From Paraburkholderia ginsengisoli NBRC 100965 (GTDB lineage: Bacteria > Pseudomonadota > Gammaproteobacteria > Burkholderiales > Burkholderiaceae): a stretch of DNA of 64,000 bases. The DNA lies in the NCBI RefSeq assembly GCF_000739735.1, contig NZ_BBJF01000004.1, positions 310,001-374,000 on the forward strand. Direction: 5' to 3'. Shown piece by piece: positions 1-11,400 of this stretch; the first letter of the stretch is position 1; each line of letters starts with the position of its first letter. The notes beneath the pieces are model-generated. The model was not told where the DNA came from. It did no database searches and saw only the letters and a program-made list of their open reading frames with translations. The translations under genes and the position numbers were made by a program.

Positions 1-318
1 CGCGGGCTCGCGGTGCTCGGTTTTCCGTGCAACCAGTTCGGCAAGCAGGAGCCGGGCGACGCCGCGCAGATCGGCAGTTTCTGCGAGAAGAACTACGGCG
101 TGACCTTCCCGATGTTCGACAAGATCGACGTGAACGGCGCGAACGCGCATCCGCTGTTCCGCTATCTGACGGGCGAGGCGCCGGGGCTGCTGGGCCTCGA
201 AGGGATCAAGTGGAATTTCACCAAGTTCCTGATCGGCCGCGACGGCAATGTGGTGAAGCGCTATGCGCCGCTGACCAAGCCCGAGGCGATCGTCGAGGAT
301 ATCGAAAAGCAGTTGTGA
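1..318 (+). CDS. Glutathione peroxidase, 3' part (5' end outside window)
   Basis: The reading frame is open from the first base and ends at TGA 316-318, giving the last 105 residues of a thiol/glutathione peroxidase that reduces peroxides in the cytoplasm. The family signature FPCNQFG lies at the left edge and the WNFTKFLI segment, which carries the conserved Trp and Asn of the active site, sits in the middle. The peroxidatic Cys (or Sec) lies upstream and is not in the window. The end KRYAPLTKPEAIVEDIEKQL is typical of bacterial GPx (BtuE-like). The gene converges on cardiolipin synthase with 51 bases between them and no obvious terminator. Confidence 0.9.
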   Translation, partial: RGLAVLGFPCNQFGKQEPGDAAQIGSFCEKNYGVTFPMFDKIDVNGANAHPLFRYLTGEAPGLLGLEGIKWNFTKFLIGRDGNVVKRYAPLTKPEAIVEDIEKQL

Positions 319-369
319 GGCTGCGTTGATGACGCCGCTTCGCATGGCGCGGCGCCTTCGGCAGAACGC

Positions 370-1821
370 CTACAGAATCGGTGAGAAAAGGCGCGCGACA
401 TGCAGCAGCACACGCCGCAGCGCGCTTGCCTGGCGATACTCGTTGCGATCGATTTCGAGCGACTCGGCGAAATCGTTCAGCAGCATCGTTTCGACTTCCT
501 GCGCGAAGCCGCGATCCACGGTCAGCACCATGATCTCGAAGTTCAGCCGGAACGAGCGGTTGTCGAGATTGGCGCTGCCGATCGCGGCCGCCACGCTGTC
601 GATCAGGATGACCTTCTGATGCAGAAAACCCGGTTGATAGCGGAAGATGCGGATACCCGCGCGCAGCGAGTCGTACGCATACAGCTTCGACGCGGCGAAC
701 ACCACGCGGTGATCGCGCCGGCACGGAATCAGGATGCGCACGTCGACGCCGCGCAGCACGGCGAGCCGTAACGCCGCGAACACCGCTTCGTCGGGCACGA
801 GGTAGGGCGTGGTGATCCAGATCCGCTCGCGCGCCGCGTTGATCGCCTCTACGAAAAAGAGCGAACAGGTCTCCTGTTTGTCGGCCGGGCCGCTCGGCAC
901 GACGAGGCAGTGCATGCCCTGGCTATCGGGCGAGTCGCCCGGCGTCGGGGCCGGCATGTCGAACTCGGGCAATTGCTGCGTGGCCCAGTGCCAGTCCTCG
1001 GTGAAGACGAACTGAATGCTCGCGACCGCCGGGCCGCGCACCTCGATATGCGTATCGCGCCACGGCGACAACGGCGGCTTGCCGCCGAGATATTCGACGC
1101 CCACGTTATGGCCGCCGACAAACGCGCATTCGCCATCCACCGCGACGATCTTGCGGTGATTGCGGAAGTTCAGTTGCAGGCGGTTGACGAAGCGGCGATT
1201 GGTGGCGAACGGATGCGTCTCCACGCCGCCCGCGCGCAGCGCCGCCACGTAGCGGTGCGGCAGATCGAAGCTGCCGATGCTGTCGTACAGGAAGTAGACG
1301 CGCACGCCCTGGCTAGCCTTGGCGATCAGCGCGTCCTTGAGCATCTCGCCGAGCGCATCGTCGCGCACGATGAAGAACTGCACGATCACGTAGTGACGCG
1401 CGCCTTCGATCGCTTCGAAGATGGCCTTGAAGGTGGCCGCGCCGTTCACCAGCGTGCGCACGGAATTGCCCGGCAGGAACGGCATGCCGCCGAGGCGCGT
1501 GAGCGAATGCACGAACCTGAAGCCGAGCTGCTGTGTCGGCAGTCCCGCCGACGAAGCCTGCGTGTCCCATTCCGGCGGATGCGCGCGCGTGCGCAGTAGT
1601 TCATTTTCGACGCGGCGCGCGTCCGCATAACCGGCGAACTTGCTGCGGCCGAGGAACAGGTAGGGCACCAGCGTGAGATATGGCATCGCGACCAGCGACA
1701 CGGCCCACGCGATCGCGCCTTGCGACGTACGGGTGTTGAGAATCGCGTGGCACGCGGCGATCACGCCGAGGATGTGGGCGAGGGCGACCAGCGGGCCGAC
1801 GTGAAGCAGGTCGAATTGCAT
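370..1821 (-). CDS. cls: Cardiolipin synthase (phospholipase D family)
   Basis: This 483-residue protein condenses two phosphatidylglycerols into cardiolipin plus glycerol at the inner membrane. Two hydrophobic segments at about residues 8-28 and 35-57 anchor it. Two PLD catalytic motifs follow: HRKIVAVD...GGHN near residue 220 and HQKVILID...GSANLDNRS near residue 404. This matches the length and architecture of ClsA-type enzymes. The ATG at 1821 precedes the first membrane segment directly. It is the last gene of a minus-strand series after prmB (71-base gap), and nothing suggests a functional link to the dap genes. Confidence 0.93.
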   Translation of the reverse strand: MQFDLLHVGPLVALAHILGVIAACHAILNTRTSQGAIAWAVSLVAMPYLTLVPYLFLGRSKFAGYADARRVENELLRTRAHPPEWDTQASSAGLPTQQLGFRFVHSLTRLGGMPFLPGNSVRTLVNGAATFKAIFEAIEGARHYVIVQFFIVRDDALGEMLKDALIAKASQGVRVYFLYDSIGSFDLPHRYVAALRAGGVETHPFATNRRFVNRLQLNFRNHRKIVAVDGECAFVGGHNVGVEYLGGKPPLSPWRDTHIEVRGPAVASIQFVFTEDWHWATQQLPEFDMPAPTPGDSPDSQGMHCLVVPSGPADKQETCSLFFVEAINAARERIWITTPYLVPDEAVFAALRLAVLRGVDVRILIPCRRDHRVVFAASKLYAYDSLRAGIRIFRYQPGFLHQKVILIDSVAAAIGSANLDNRSFRLNFEIMVLTVDRGFAQEVETMLLNDFAESLEIDRNEYRQASALRRVLLHVARLFSPIL

Positions 1822-1892
1822 AAGCTCGCTAAGGGTTGGCGAAGCGCTGCGGCGTTACCCGCAGCGCACCTGCGCCACCAGCCGGGAGAACC

Positions 1893-2777
1893 TCAGACCG
1901 GCAGATCCGCCGCCTGAATCAGGAACACGTTGTCGTCGCCGGCACTGGTGGACATCCACACCAGATCGAGACCGCCGAACGCCGCTTCGACGTGCGCGCG
2001 CTCGTTGCCGATCTCGACCACCAGCACGCCATCTTCGGTCAGCCAGTTGCGCGCGTCGGCGATGATCCGGCGCACGATGTCCATGCCGTCCGCGCCGCCC
2101 GCGAGCGCCATGTTCGGCTCATGCTTGTACTCGGCGGGCAGCTCCTGCATCGATGCCGCGTTCACGTACGGCGGATTGCTGATGATCACGTCGTAGCGGC
2201 GCTCGGCGAGCGGCGCGTACAGATCGCCTTCGAACAGCGCGATGCGGTCGTCGAGCTTGTAGTCGGTGACGTTGCGCGTCGCGACTTCGAGGGCGGGCGC
2301 CGACAGATCCACCGCGTCGATGTCCGCATTCGGGAACGCGTGCGCCGCGAGAATCGCGAGGCACCCGGAGCCGGTGCACAACTCCAGCACGGCGCTCACC
2401 TGTTCGGGATCTTCCACGTACGGCTGCAGACCGTCCTGCAGCAATTCGCCGATGAACGAACGCGGCACGATCACACGTTCGTCGACGTGGAAGCGGAAGC
2501 CGTGCATCCACGCTTCCTGCGTGATGTACGCGGCCGGCACGCGTTCGGCGGCGCGGCGCTCGATCACGTTCAGGACCGCGTCGATTTCGGCCGCGCTCAA
2601 CCGCGCGTCGAGAAACGGCTCCAGCAGGTCCAAAGGCAGATGCAGCGTGTGCAGGACCAGATAGGCGGCTTCGTCGTAGGCGTTGGCGGAGCCGTGACCG
2701 AACGACAGCTCGGCCTGATTGAAGCGCGACACCGCGAAACGCAGCAGGTCGCGAACAGTGGAAAACGGGAGCGTCAT
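1893..2777 (-). CDS. prmB: Ribosomal protein L3 N5-glutamine methyltransferase PrmB
   Basis: This 294-residue SAM-dependent methyltransferase modifies a glutamine of ribosomal protein L3. The SAM-binding motif LELCTGSGCLAI is in the middle. The glutamine-methyltransferase signature SNPPYVNA lies near residue 200 and is followed by LPAEYKHEPNMALAGG, which separates PrmB from PrmC (release-factor methyltransferase). The frame is open far upstream inside dapE, but the ATG at 2777 (MTLPFSTVRDLLRFAVSRF) gives the usual PrmB N-terminus. It starts 17 bases after the dapE stop, so it is probably co-transcribed. Confidence 0.93.
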   Translation of the reverse strand: MTLPFSTVRDLLRFAVSRFNQAELSFGHGSANAYDEAAYLVLHTLHLPLDLLEPFLDARLSAAEIDAVLNVIERRAAERVPAAYITQEAWMHGFRFHVDERVIVPRSFIGELLQDGLQPYVEDPEQVSAVLELCTGSGCLAILAAHAFPNADIDAVDLSAPALEVATRNVTDYKLDDRIALFEGDLYAPLAERRYDVIISNPPYVNAASMQELPAEYKHEPNMALAGGADGMDIVRRIIADARNWLTEDGVLVVEIGNERAHVEAAFGGLDLVWMSTSAGDDNVFLIQAADLPV

Positions 2778-2794
2778 CGCAAATAGTCCTTGGG

Positions 2795-4420
<1,626 letters not shown>

Positions 4421-4421
<1 letters not shown>

Positions 4422-5248
4422 CAATCGCCTCGCAGCAGCTCGTTCAGGCCGACCTTCGCGCGGGTCTTCGCATCGACCTTCTTGACGATCACCGCGCAGT
4501 ACAGGCTGTGCGAGCCGTCCTTCGACGGCAGGTTGCCCGCCACCACCACCGAGCCCGCCGGAATGCGGCCGTACGTGACTTCGCCGGTTTCGCGGTCGTA
4601 AATCTTGGTGCTCTGGCCGAGGTACACGCCCATCGAGATCACCGAGTTCTCTTCGACGATCACGCCTTCGACGACTTCCGAGCGCGCGCCGATGAAGCAG
4701 TTGTCTTCGATGATGACCGGATTCGCCTGCAGCGGCTCCAGCACGCCGCCGATGCCCACGCCGCCCGACAGGTGAACGTTCTTGCCGATCTGCGCGCACG
4801 AGCCGACGGTGGCCCACGTGTCGACCATCGTGCCTTCGTCGACGTAGGCGCCAATGTTGGTGTACGACGGCATCAGCACGACGTTCTTCGCGATGAACGA
4901 GCCGCGGCGCGCGATCGCGGGCGGCACCACGCGGAAGCCGCCGGCGGCGAAGTCCTCAGCCGTGTAGTTGGCGAACTTCGACGGCACCTTGTCGTAGAAC
5001 TGCGAGTAGCCGCCGGCCGGCATCGGCGCGTTGTCTTCCAGGCGGAACGACAGCAGCACGGCCTTCTTCAGCCATTGATTGACGACCCAGTCGCCGTCCT
5101 TCTTTTCGGCCACGCGGAGCAGGCCCTTGTCCAGTTGCTCGATGGCGTGGGCGACGGCTTCGCGCACGTCGGCCGGAGCGGCCTTGGGCGACAGCTCGGC
5201 GCGGTTTTCCCAGGCGGTGTCGATGATCTGCTGAAGTTGTTGCGACAT
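4421..5248 (-). CDS. dapD: Tetrahydrodipicolinate N-succinyltransferase DapD
   Basis: This 275-residue acyltransferase transfers succinyl from succinyl-CoA to tetrahydrodipicolinate, the committing step of the succinylase lysine pathway. An N-terminal helical domain ([19 protein letters not shown]) is followed by a left-handed beta-helix of hexapeptide repeats (from about residue 110), with the segment [18 protein letters not shown] typical of DapD. The length equals that of known DapD (about 274). It lies 104 bases downstream of dapC and overlaps the next gene at its stop codon. Confidence 0.96.
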
Positions 5249-5352
5249 ATGCGTGATTTTCTGAAGAGTTGAAGTCTGAAGAGGGGATGCGGTGCGTCGG
5301 GAGTTCGCTTGCGAGGCTTCGAGGTTCGGTCACCCCGATAGCCTCGCGAAAC

Positions 5353-6582
5353 TCAACCGGCGAGCGCGCGGCAAAAATCGACGATCCGCTGCGCGCCCTC
5401 GGTGCACTCGTCGACGCCGGCGACCAGCGCGAGGCGCACGAAATTGCGGCCGGGGTTCACGCCGTGCGCGGTACGCGCGAGGAACGAACCCGGCAGAACC
5501 GTCACATTATAGTCGGCGTACAGGCGCTGGGCGAACTCGGTGTCCGAAAGGCCGGTGCGCGAGACGTCCGCCCACAGGTAGAACGCGGCGTCCGGCAGAC
5601 GCACGTCGAGCACCTCGGCGAGCATCGGCGTGACGGTGGAAAACTTTTGCACATACTTCGCGCGGTTCTCGCGCACGTGCGCTTCGTCGTTCCACGCGGC
5701 GATGCTGGCGCTCTGGAACACCGTCGAGAGCGCCGCGCCGTGGTACGTGCGGTACAGCAGGAACGCCTTGAGGATCGCCGCGTCACCCGCGACGAACCCC
5801 GAGCGCATGCCCGGCACGTTCGAACGCTTGGACAGGCTCGACAGCATCACCAGCCGCTCGAAGCCGCGGCCGAGCTTGTGCGCGGCTTCCAGGCCGCCGA
5901 GCGGCGGATTGGCTTCGTCGAAATAGATTTCCGAGTAGCACTCGTCGGACGCGATCACGAAGCCGTAGCGGTCGGACAGCGCGAACAGTTCGCGCCACTC
6001 GTCGAGCGTAAGTACCGCGCCGGTCGGATTGCCGGGCGAGCACACGTACAGCAGTTGCGTGCGGGCCCAGATGTCGGCCGGCACCGCCGAGTAGTCGCAC
6101 GCGAAGTTGCGCGCCGGGTCGCTATTGACGAAGTACGGCTGGGCGCCGCCGAGCAGCGCGGCGCCTTCGTAGATTTGGTAGAACGGGTTCGGACAGAGTA
6201 CGATCGCAGGCTCGCTTCCGGCCGCGTTGCCCATGATACGGCTCGGGTCCAGCACGGTCTGCGCGAGCGCGAACAGCGCCTCGCGCGAGCCCGACACCGG
6301 CAGCACCTGGGTGGCCGGATCGACCGGTGGCAGGTTGTAGCGCTGAGTGACCCAGTTCGCGATCGACTCGCGCAGCGCAGGCATTCCGAGCGTGGCCGGA
6401 TACGCGGCAAGGCCGCCGAGCGAAGCCACCACGGCGTCGCGGATCAGCGCGGGCGTCGGATGTTTCGGCTCGCCGATGCCGAAGCTGATGTGGGCGAGGC
6501 CGGCGGGCGGCGTGACGTCCTTGAAAAGCACGCGCAGCTTTTCGAACGGGTAGGACTGTAGGGAATCGAGTAGCGGGTTCAC
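5353..6582 (-). CDS. dapC: Succinyldiaminopimelate transaminase DapC
   Basis: This 409-residue class I/II PLP aminotransferase forms N-succinyl-LL-diaminopimelate from the keto acid made by DapD. The PLP lysine is K252 in SSLSKRSNVPGMRSGF, with NPTGA and SDECYSEIYF upstream. The GTG at 6582 gives MNPLLDSLQSYPFEKLRVLF, the usual N-terminus of this family. An in-frame ATG at 6672 would add 30 residues rich in Ala, His and Arg that look non-coding. Its operon order (dapC, dapD, dapE) fits the assignment better than a general aspartate aminotransferase. Confidence 0.92.
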   Translation of the reverse strand: MNPLLDSLQSYPFEKLRVLFKDVTPPAGLAHISFGIGEPKHPTPALIRDAVVASLGGLAAYPATLGMPALRESIANWVTQRYNLPPVDPATQVLPVSGSREALFALAQTVLDPSRIMGNAAGSEPAIVLCPNPFYQIYEGAALLGGAQPYFVNSDPARNFACDYSAVPADIWARTQLLYVCSPGNPTGAVLTLDEWRELFALSDRYGFVIASDECYSEIYFDEANPPLGGLEAAHKLGRGFERLVMLSSLSKRSNVPGMRSGFVAGDAAILKAFLLYRTYHGAALSTVFQSASIAAWNDEAHVRENRAKYVQKFSTVTPMLAEVLDVRLPDAAFYLWADVSRTGLSDTEFAQRLYADYNVTVLPGSFLARTAHGVNPGRNFVRLALVAGVDECTEGAQRIVDFCRALAG

Positions 6583-6716
6583 TGGGCGGATCGAGCCTGA
6601 TCGAAGATGGGCGCAGACGGATGCTGGAAGATGCTGGGCATGCGCGCCGGCGGGGTTGCGCAACTCGCGCATGAAACGCGTGGGGCGAACCGGCCGGCAG
6701 CGGCGGCGAGCGGATG

Positions 6717-6722
6717 ATTATA
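6717..6722 (-). promoter_or_regulatory. Probable dapC promoter -10 box
   Basis: The minus strand reads TATAAT exactly, about 135 bases upstream of the dapC GTG. No good TTGACA match sits at the right spacing, so the promoter may need an activator. This is an inference from one perfect hexamer in a GC-rich region. Confidence 0.4.
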
Positions 6723-7203
6723 GCGTGGCGCGCATGGCGTGCGCGCCTGATGCGGCGGACAATGCGGCCGGGATCGTGAGGCGGGTGGCGTAGCGCTGGC
6801 AGGTCGCTGGCCGCCGCCCGCCGAAGAGCCGATGAGCGGTCAACAGGTGAGTCGGTCAGCGCGGCGCATCGGTACGCGTTGGCAGTCACCGCTGTGCCAA
6901 CGCCGGGGGACCGCGTAGCAATCGAAAGACGGCGCGCGGACAAGTGACGGCGCTACCCGCCAGGCGGCGCAGCGAATGCGTGGCAGCGGGAACGGCGCGA
7001 ACCGCGGACGGTTCGCGCAAAAACAGGCAGGAGCGGCAATGTACGCAGCAGGGCAGGAGACAGTCACAGTCGGACCACGCGGATACGAGCGCGCTGCGGG
7101 TCTGGACGGTAAGACGATGGGCAACACAGCGACAGCGGGCAACCCGGCAGGCAAGCCCACGCGCGTCGCGTCGGACAACACCGCGAGCATTGCCGCGCGT
7201 GCC

Positions 7204-7248
7204 GTATCGGACCACACCACGCGAACTGTATCGGACCACACCACGCGA
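7204..7248. repeat. 24-base tandem repeat, about two copies plus degenerate flanks
   Basis: The unit GTATCGGACCACACCACGCGA plus ACT occurs at 7204-7227. The next copy at 7228-7248 matches over its first 21 bases. A degenerate relative (CGTCGGACAACACCGCGAG) lies shortly before, and GCCGTATCGACCGACGCC shortly after. The unit is a multiple of three and sits just upstream of the transporter start. Confidence 0.75.
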
Positions 7249-7307
7249 GCTTCCCCGCAAGCCGTATCGACCGACGCCCGCCACACGCCCGCCCGGAGCC
7301 CCGCGCC

Positions 7308-8303
7308 ATGAACCACTGGCTTCGCACGAGCTGGCCGACGCTCGCGATCATGCTGGGCGCGTCGGTGTGGGGAATGATCTGGTATCCGCTGCGCATGCTT
7401 GCCGCCCTCGGCGTCACCGGCACCGCGGCCAGCGCGCTGACGAGCGGCGGCGGCTGCCTGTTCGTGCTGCTGGTGCGCCGCCGCGCCCTCAAAACGGTGC
7501 GCTGGCACTGGCTGCTGCCCGCGCTCGCGCTGGCCGCGGGCATCACCAATCTCGGTTTTGTGTGGGGCTCGATCCACGGCCAGGTGATGCGTGTGCTGCT
7601 GCTGTTCTATCTCACCCCCGCATGGACCGCGCTGTTCGCGCACTTCATCCTGCACGAGCGGCTCACGTGGGCGGGCGCGGGTCTCGCGGCGCTGTCGCTG
7701 GCCGGCGCGATGACCATGCTGTGGTCGCCCCAGCTCGGCTTGCCGGTGCCGGGCAATCTCGCCGAATGGGCGGGGCTCGCCGGCGGTATGGGTTTCGCGA
7801 TGAGTAACGTGCTGATCCTCAAGACGAGCCGCGTATTGCCTGACATGAGGCCGGAGATGCGCACCGCGACGATCTTCGGCGGCGCGGCGCTGTTCAGCGC
7901 GTGCGCGTCGCTGTTCGAAGCAATGCCCGCGCCGCCCACCGGCGCGCATCTCGGCACCGCCGCGCTGCTCGTGCTGGGCCTCGGTCTGCTGCTGGCGTCA
8001 AACAATATGCTGGTGCAGTACGGCCTCGCGCGCGTGCCGGCCAACCGCGCGTCGATCATCATGCTGTTCGAGATCGTCGTCACGGCGTTGTCCGCGTGGC
8101 TGTTCGCCGGCGAGAGCCCCGGCTCGCGCGAATGGGCCGGCGGCGTGTGCATCGTGCTGGCTTCGGCGTTGTCCAGCTGGGTGCATCGGAGCAAGGCGAT
8201 CCCGCCCGATCCGGCCAGCGAAGACGCGAGCCTCGACGACGGATGCGATACAGCTCGCAACGACCATAAGGGCGGTAAGAATCGCCCACGTGCGATGGTA
8301 TGA
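7308..8303 (+). CDS. EamA-type (DMT superfamily) transporter
   Basis: This 331-residue inner-membrane protein has about ten hydrophobic segments in two repeats, the two-EamA-domain layout of drug/metabolite transporters. Conserved features include LGASVWGMIWYPLR in helix 1, and TPAWTALFAHFILHERLTWAG and RASIIMLFEIVVTALSAWLF, where the final helix of each repeat follows a Glu. The last 40 residues are polar and variable. A GGAG ribosome site lies 11 bases before the ATG. The substrate cannot be told from sequence; amino-acid or metabolite efflux is a family-level guess. Confidence 0.85.
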   Translation: MNHWLRTSWPTLAIMLGASVWGMIWYPLRMLAALGVTGTAASALTSGGGCLFVLLVRRRALKTVRWHWLLPALALAAGITNLGFVWGSIHGQVMRVLLLFYLTPAWTALFAHFILHERLTWAGAGLAALSLAGAMTMLWSPQLGLPVPGNLAEWAGLAGGMGFAMSNVLILKTSRVLPDMRPEMRTATIFGGAALFSACASLFEAMPAPPTGAHLGTAALLVLGLGLLLASNNMLVQYGLARVPANRASIIMLFEIVVTALSAWLFAGESPGSREWAGGVCIVLASALSSWVHRSKAIPPDPASEDASLDDGCDTARNDHKGGKNRPRAMV

Positions 8304-8451
8304 TTGCCCCTCATTGGCCGGCGCATGTCTGACCGCGTGCCGTCGGCGCCCGTGTCGCGAAGGTTCGCGGGCCGCTTCGCCGAATCGGCGAACGGTTCAG
8401 GCGGCCTTCACGAGCCACTTATTTTTTCCCTTTTCAAACAGCGAAATCGCC

Positions 8452-11400
8452 GTGCGTCTGACCTCGATCAAACTCGCTGGCTTCAAGTCATTCGTCGATC
8501 CCACGCATTTCCAGGTTCCGGGCCAGCTGGTTGGCGTGGTGGGACCGAACGGGTGCGGCAAGTCCAACATCATCGATGCCGTGCGCTGGGTGCTCGGCGA
8601 ATCGCGCGCCTCCGAGTTGCGCGGCGAGTCGATGCAGGACGTGATCTTCAATGGCTCGACCGCGCGCAAGCCGGGTAGCCGCGCCAGCGTCGAACTCGTG
8701 TTCGACAACGCCGACGGACGCGCCGCCGGCCAGTGGGGCCAGTATGCCGAAATCGCCGTAAAGCGCGTGCTCACACGCGACGGCACCTCGAGCTACTACA
8801 TCAACAATTTGCCGGCGCGCCGCCGCGACATCCAGGACATCTTCCTCGGCACCGGCCTCGGGCCGCGTGCGTACGCGATCATCGGGCAGGGCATGATCGC
8901 GCGCCTGATCGAGGCGAAGCCGGAAGAGCTGCGCGTGTTTCTCGAAGAAGCCGCGGGCGTGTCGAAGTACAAGGAACGCCGTCGCGAGACCGAGAACCGT
9001 CTGCACGACACGCGTGAAAATCTGACACGGGTCGAGGACATCGTCCGCGAACTGGGCACGAATCTCGAGAAGCTCGAAGCGCAGGCCGTGGTCGCCACGC
9101 GCTACAAGGAGCTGCAGACCGACGGTGAAGAGAAGCAGCGGCTGTTGTGGCTGTTGCGCAAGAACGAAGCCGGCAGCGAGCAGGAACGCCAGCAACGCGC
9201 GATCGAACAGGCGCAGATCGACCTCGAAGCGCAGACCGCGAAGCTGCGCGAAGTCGAAGCGCAACTCGAAACGCTGCGGGTCGCGCATTACTCGGCGAGC
9301 GACGCGATGCAGGGTGCGCAAGGCGCGCTCTACGAGGCGAATGCGGAAGTCAGCCGCCTCGAAGCCGAGATCAAGTTCATCGTCGAATCGCGCAATCGCG
9401 TACAGGCGCAGATCGCCGCGCTCACCGCGCAGCGCGGGCAGTGGCAGTCGCAAGCCGAAAAGGCGCAGGGCGATATCGAGGACGCCGAAGAACAACTGGC
9501 CGTCGCTGAAGAAAAGGCCGCGCTCGCCGAAGACGAAGCCGCCGCGAAGCACGACGCTTTGCCTGCGCTCGAAGCGCGCTGGCGCGATGCGCAGACGGAG
9601 CTGAACGCGGAACGTGGCGGCATCGCGCAGACCGAGCAGGCGTTGAAGCTCGAAGCCGCGCATCAGCGCAATGCCGATCAGCAGTTGCAGCAGTTGCAGC
9701 AGCGCCACGAGCGCCTGAAGCAGGAAGCGGGCGGACTCGATGCCCCCGACGAAGCGCAGCTCGAAGACCTGCGCATGCAGCTCGCTGAGCACGAAGAGAT
9801 TCTGCACGACGCGCAGGCGCGTCTCGCCGATGCGCAGGAAACGCTGCCGCGTCTGGACGGCGAACGCCGCGCCGCGCAGGAACGCGTGCAGGCCGAAAGC
9901 GCGCAGATTCATCAGCTCGACGCACGCCTCGCCGCGCTCAAGCAGTTGCAGGAAAACGTCCAGACCGAAGGCAAGATCCAGCCGTGGCTCGACAAGCACG
10001 AACTGGGCGGACTGCCACGTCTGTGGAAGAAGCTGCATGTCGAGGCCGGTTGGGAAAACGCGCTCGAAGCGGTGTTGCGCGAACGGCTCGCCGCGCTCGA
10101 AGTGTCGAATCTCGACTGGGTCAAGGCGTTCGCTACCGATGCGCCGCCGGCCAAGCTCGCGTTCTACGCGCCGCCGGCCGCCGGTCAGCCGGCTGCCGCG
10201 CCGCCGTCGTTGCGGCCGCTGCTGTCGCTGGTGCGTATCGACGACGCGGGCATCCGCGCGGTGCTGAACGACTGGCTGGGCCTCGCGTTCGTCGCCGACG
10301 ATTTGCAGCAGGCGCTCGGCATGCGCTCGCAATTGCCGGAAGGCGGCTCGTTTGTCGTGAAGTCGGGTCACGTGGTGACGCGCGTCGGCGTGCAGTTGTA
10401 TGCCGCCGATTCCGAGCAGGCCGGCATGCTGGCCCGTCAGCAGGAAATCGAGAACCTCGCGCGCCAGGTGCGCGCGCAGGCCCTGCTCGCCGATGAAGCG
10501 AAGGCCGCCGCGATCCGCGCGGAAGCCGCGCACACGCAAGCCGCCCAGGCGCTGACCGACGTGCGTCAGCAGGCCGAGCGCGCGACGCAGCGCGTGCACG
10601 CGTTGCAGATGGATGTGCTCAAGCTCACGCAGGCGCATGAGCGTTACACACAGCGCAGCACGCAGATTCGCGAGGAACTCGCAGAGATCACCGCGCAGAT
10701 CGAAGAGCAGCGCGCGATGCGTGCGGAATCGGAGGCGAACTTCGAGCGGCACGACGGCGAGCTTGCAGAATTGCAGGCGCGTTTCGAGGATCACCAACTG
10801 GCGTTCGAAGCGCTCGACGAAGAACTGACCACCGCGCGCGGCCAGGCGCGCGACCTCGACCGCGCCGCCACCGACGCGCGCTTTGCCGCGCGCAACATGG
10901 CGAACCGCATCGACGAACTGAAGCGCAGCATCCAGGTCGCGCACGAGCAAAGCGAGCGGGTCGCGGCGTCGCTGGAAGATGCGCGCGCCGAACTCGAAAC
11001 GATCAACGAGCAGACCGCGCACACCGGTTTGCAGGACGCGCTCGACATCCGTTCGGCCAAGGAAGAGGCGCTGCACGCCGCGCGTCTCGAACTGGACGAC
11101 CTGACCGCCAAACTGCGCGCCGCCGACGAAACCCGTCTCACCGCCGAGCGCGCGCAGCAGCCGCTGCGCGACCGTATCAACGAATTGCAGTTAAAGGAAC
11201 AGGCCGCGCGCCTGAACGGCGAGCAGTTCATCGAGCAGCTCGCGGCGGCTGGGGTCGACGAGGCTGAGCTACAGGCCAAGCTCACGCCGGATATGAAGCC
11301 GTCGTACCTGCAGGGCGAAGTCACGCGCATCAACAACGCGATCACCGCGCTCGGCCCGGTCAACATGGCCGCGCTCGACGAGTTGAAGGCGGCGACCGAA

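Larger units (their letters stand above)
6583..7307. other. Intergenic stretch between dapC and the EamA-type transporter
   Basis: These 725 bases separate divergently transcribed genes. A TATAAT sequence for dapC lies on the minus strand at 6717-6722. A 24-base tandem repeat lies at 7204-7248. A plus-strand open frame at 6976-7311 overlaps the transporter start by ATGA, but its codon third positions are less GC-rich than in neighbouring genes, so I do not call it a gene. Long minus-strand frames here look like products of high GC. Confidence 0.6.

Noticed and set aside
8488..11076. 862-codon minus-strand open frame opposite smc
   Set aside because: It is a mirror frame of the SMC coiled coil with no domain or ribosome site.
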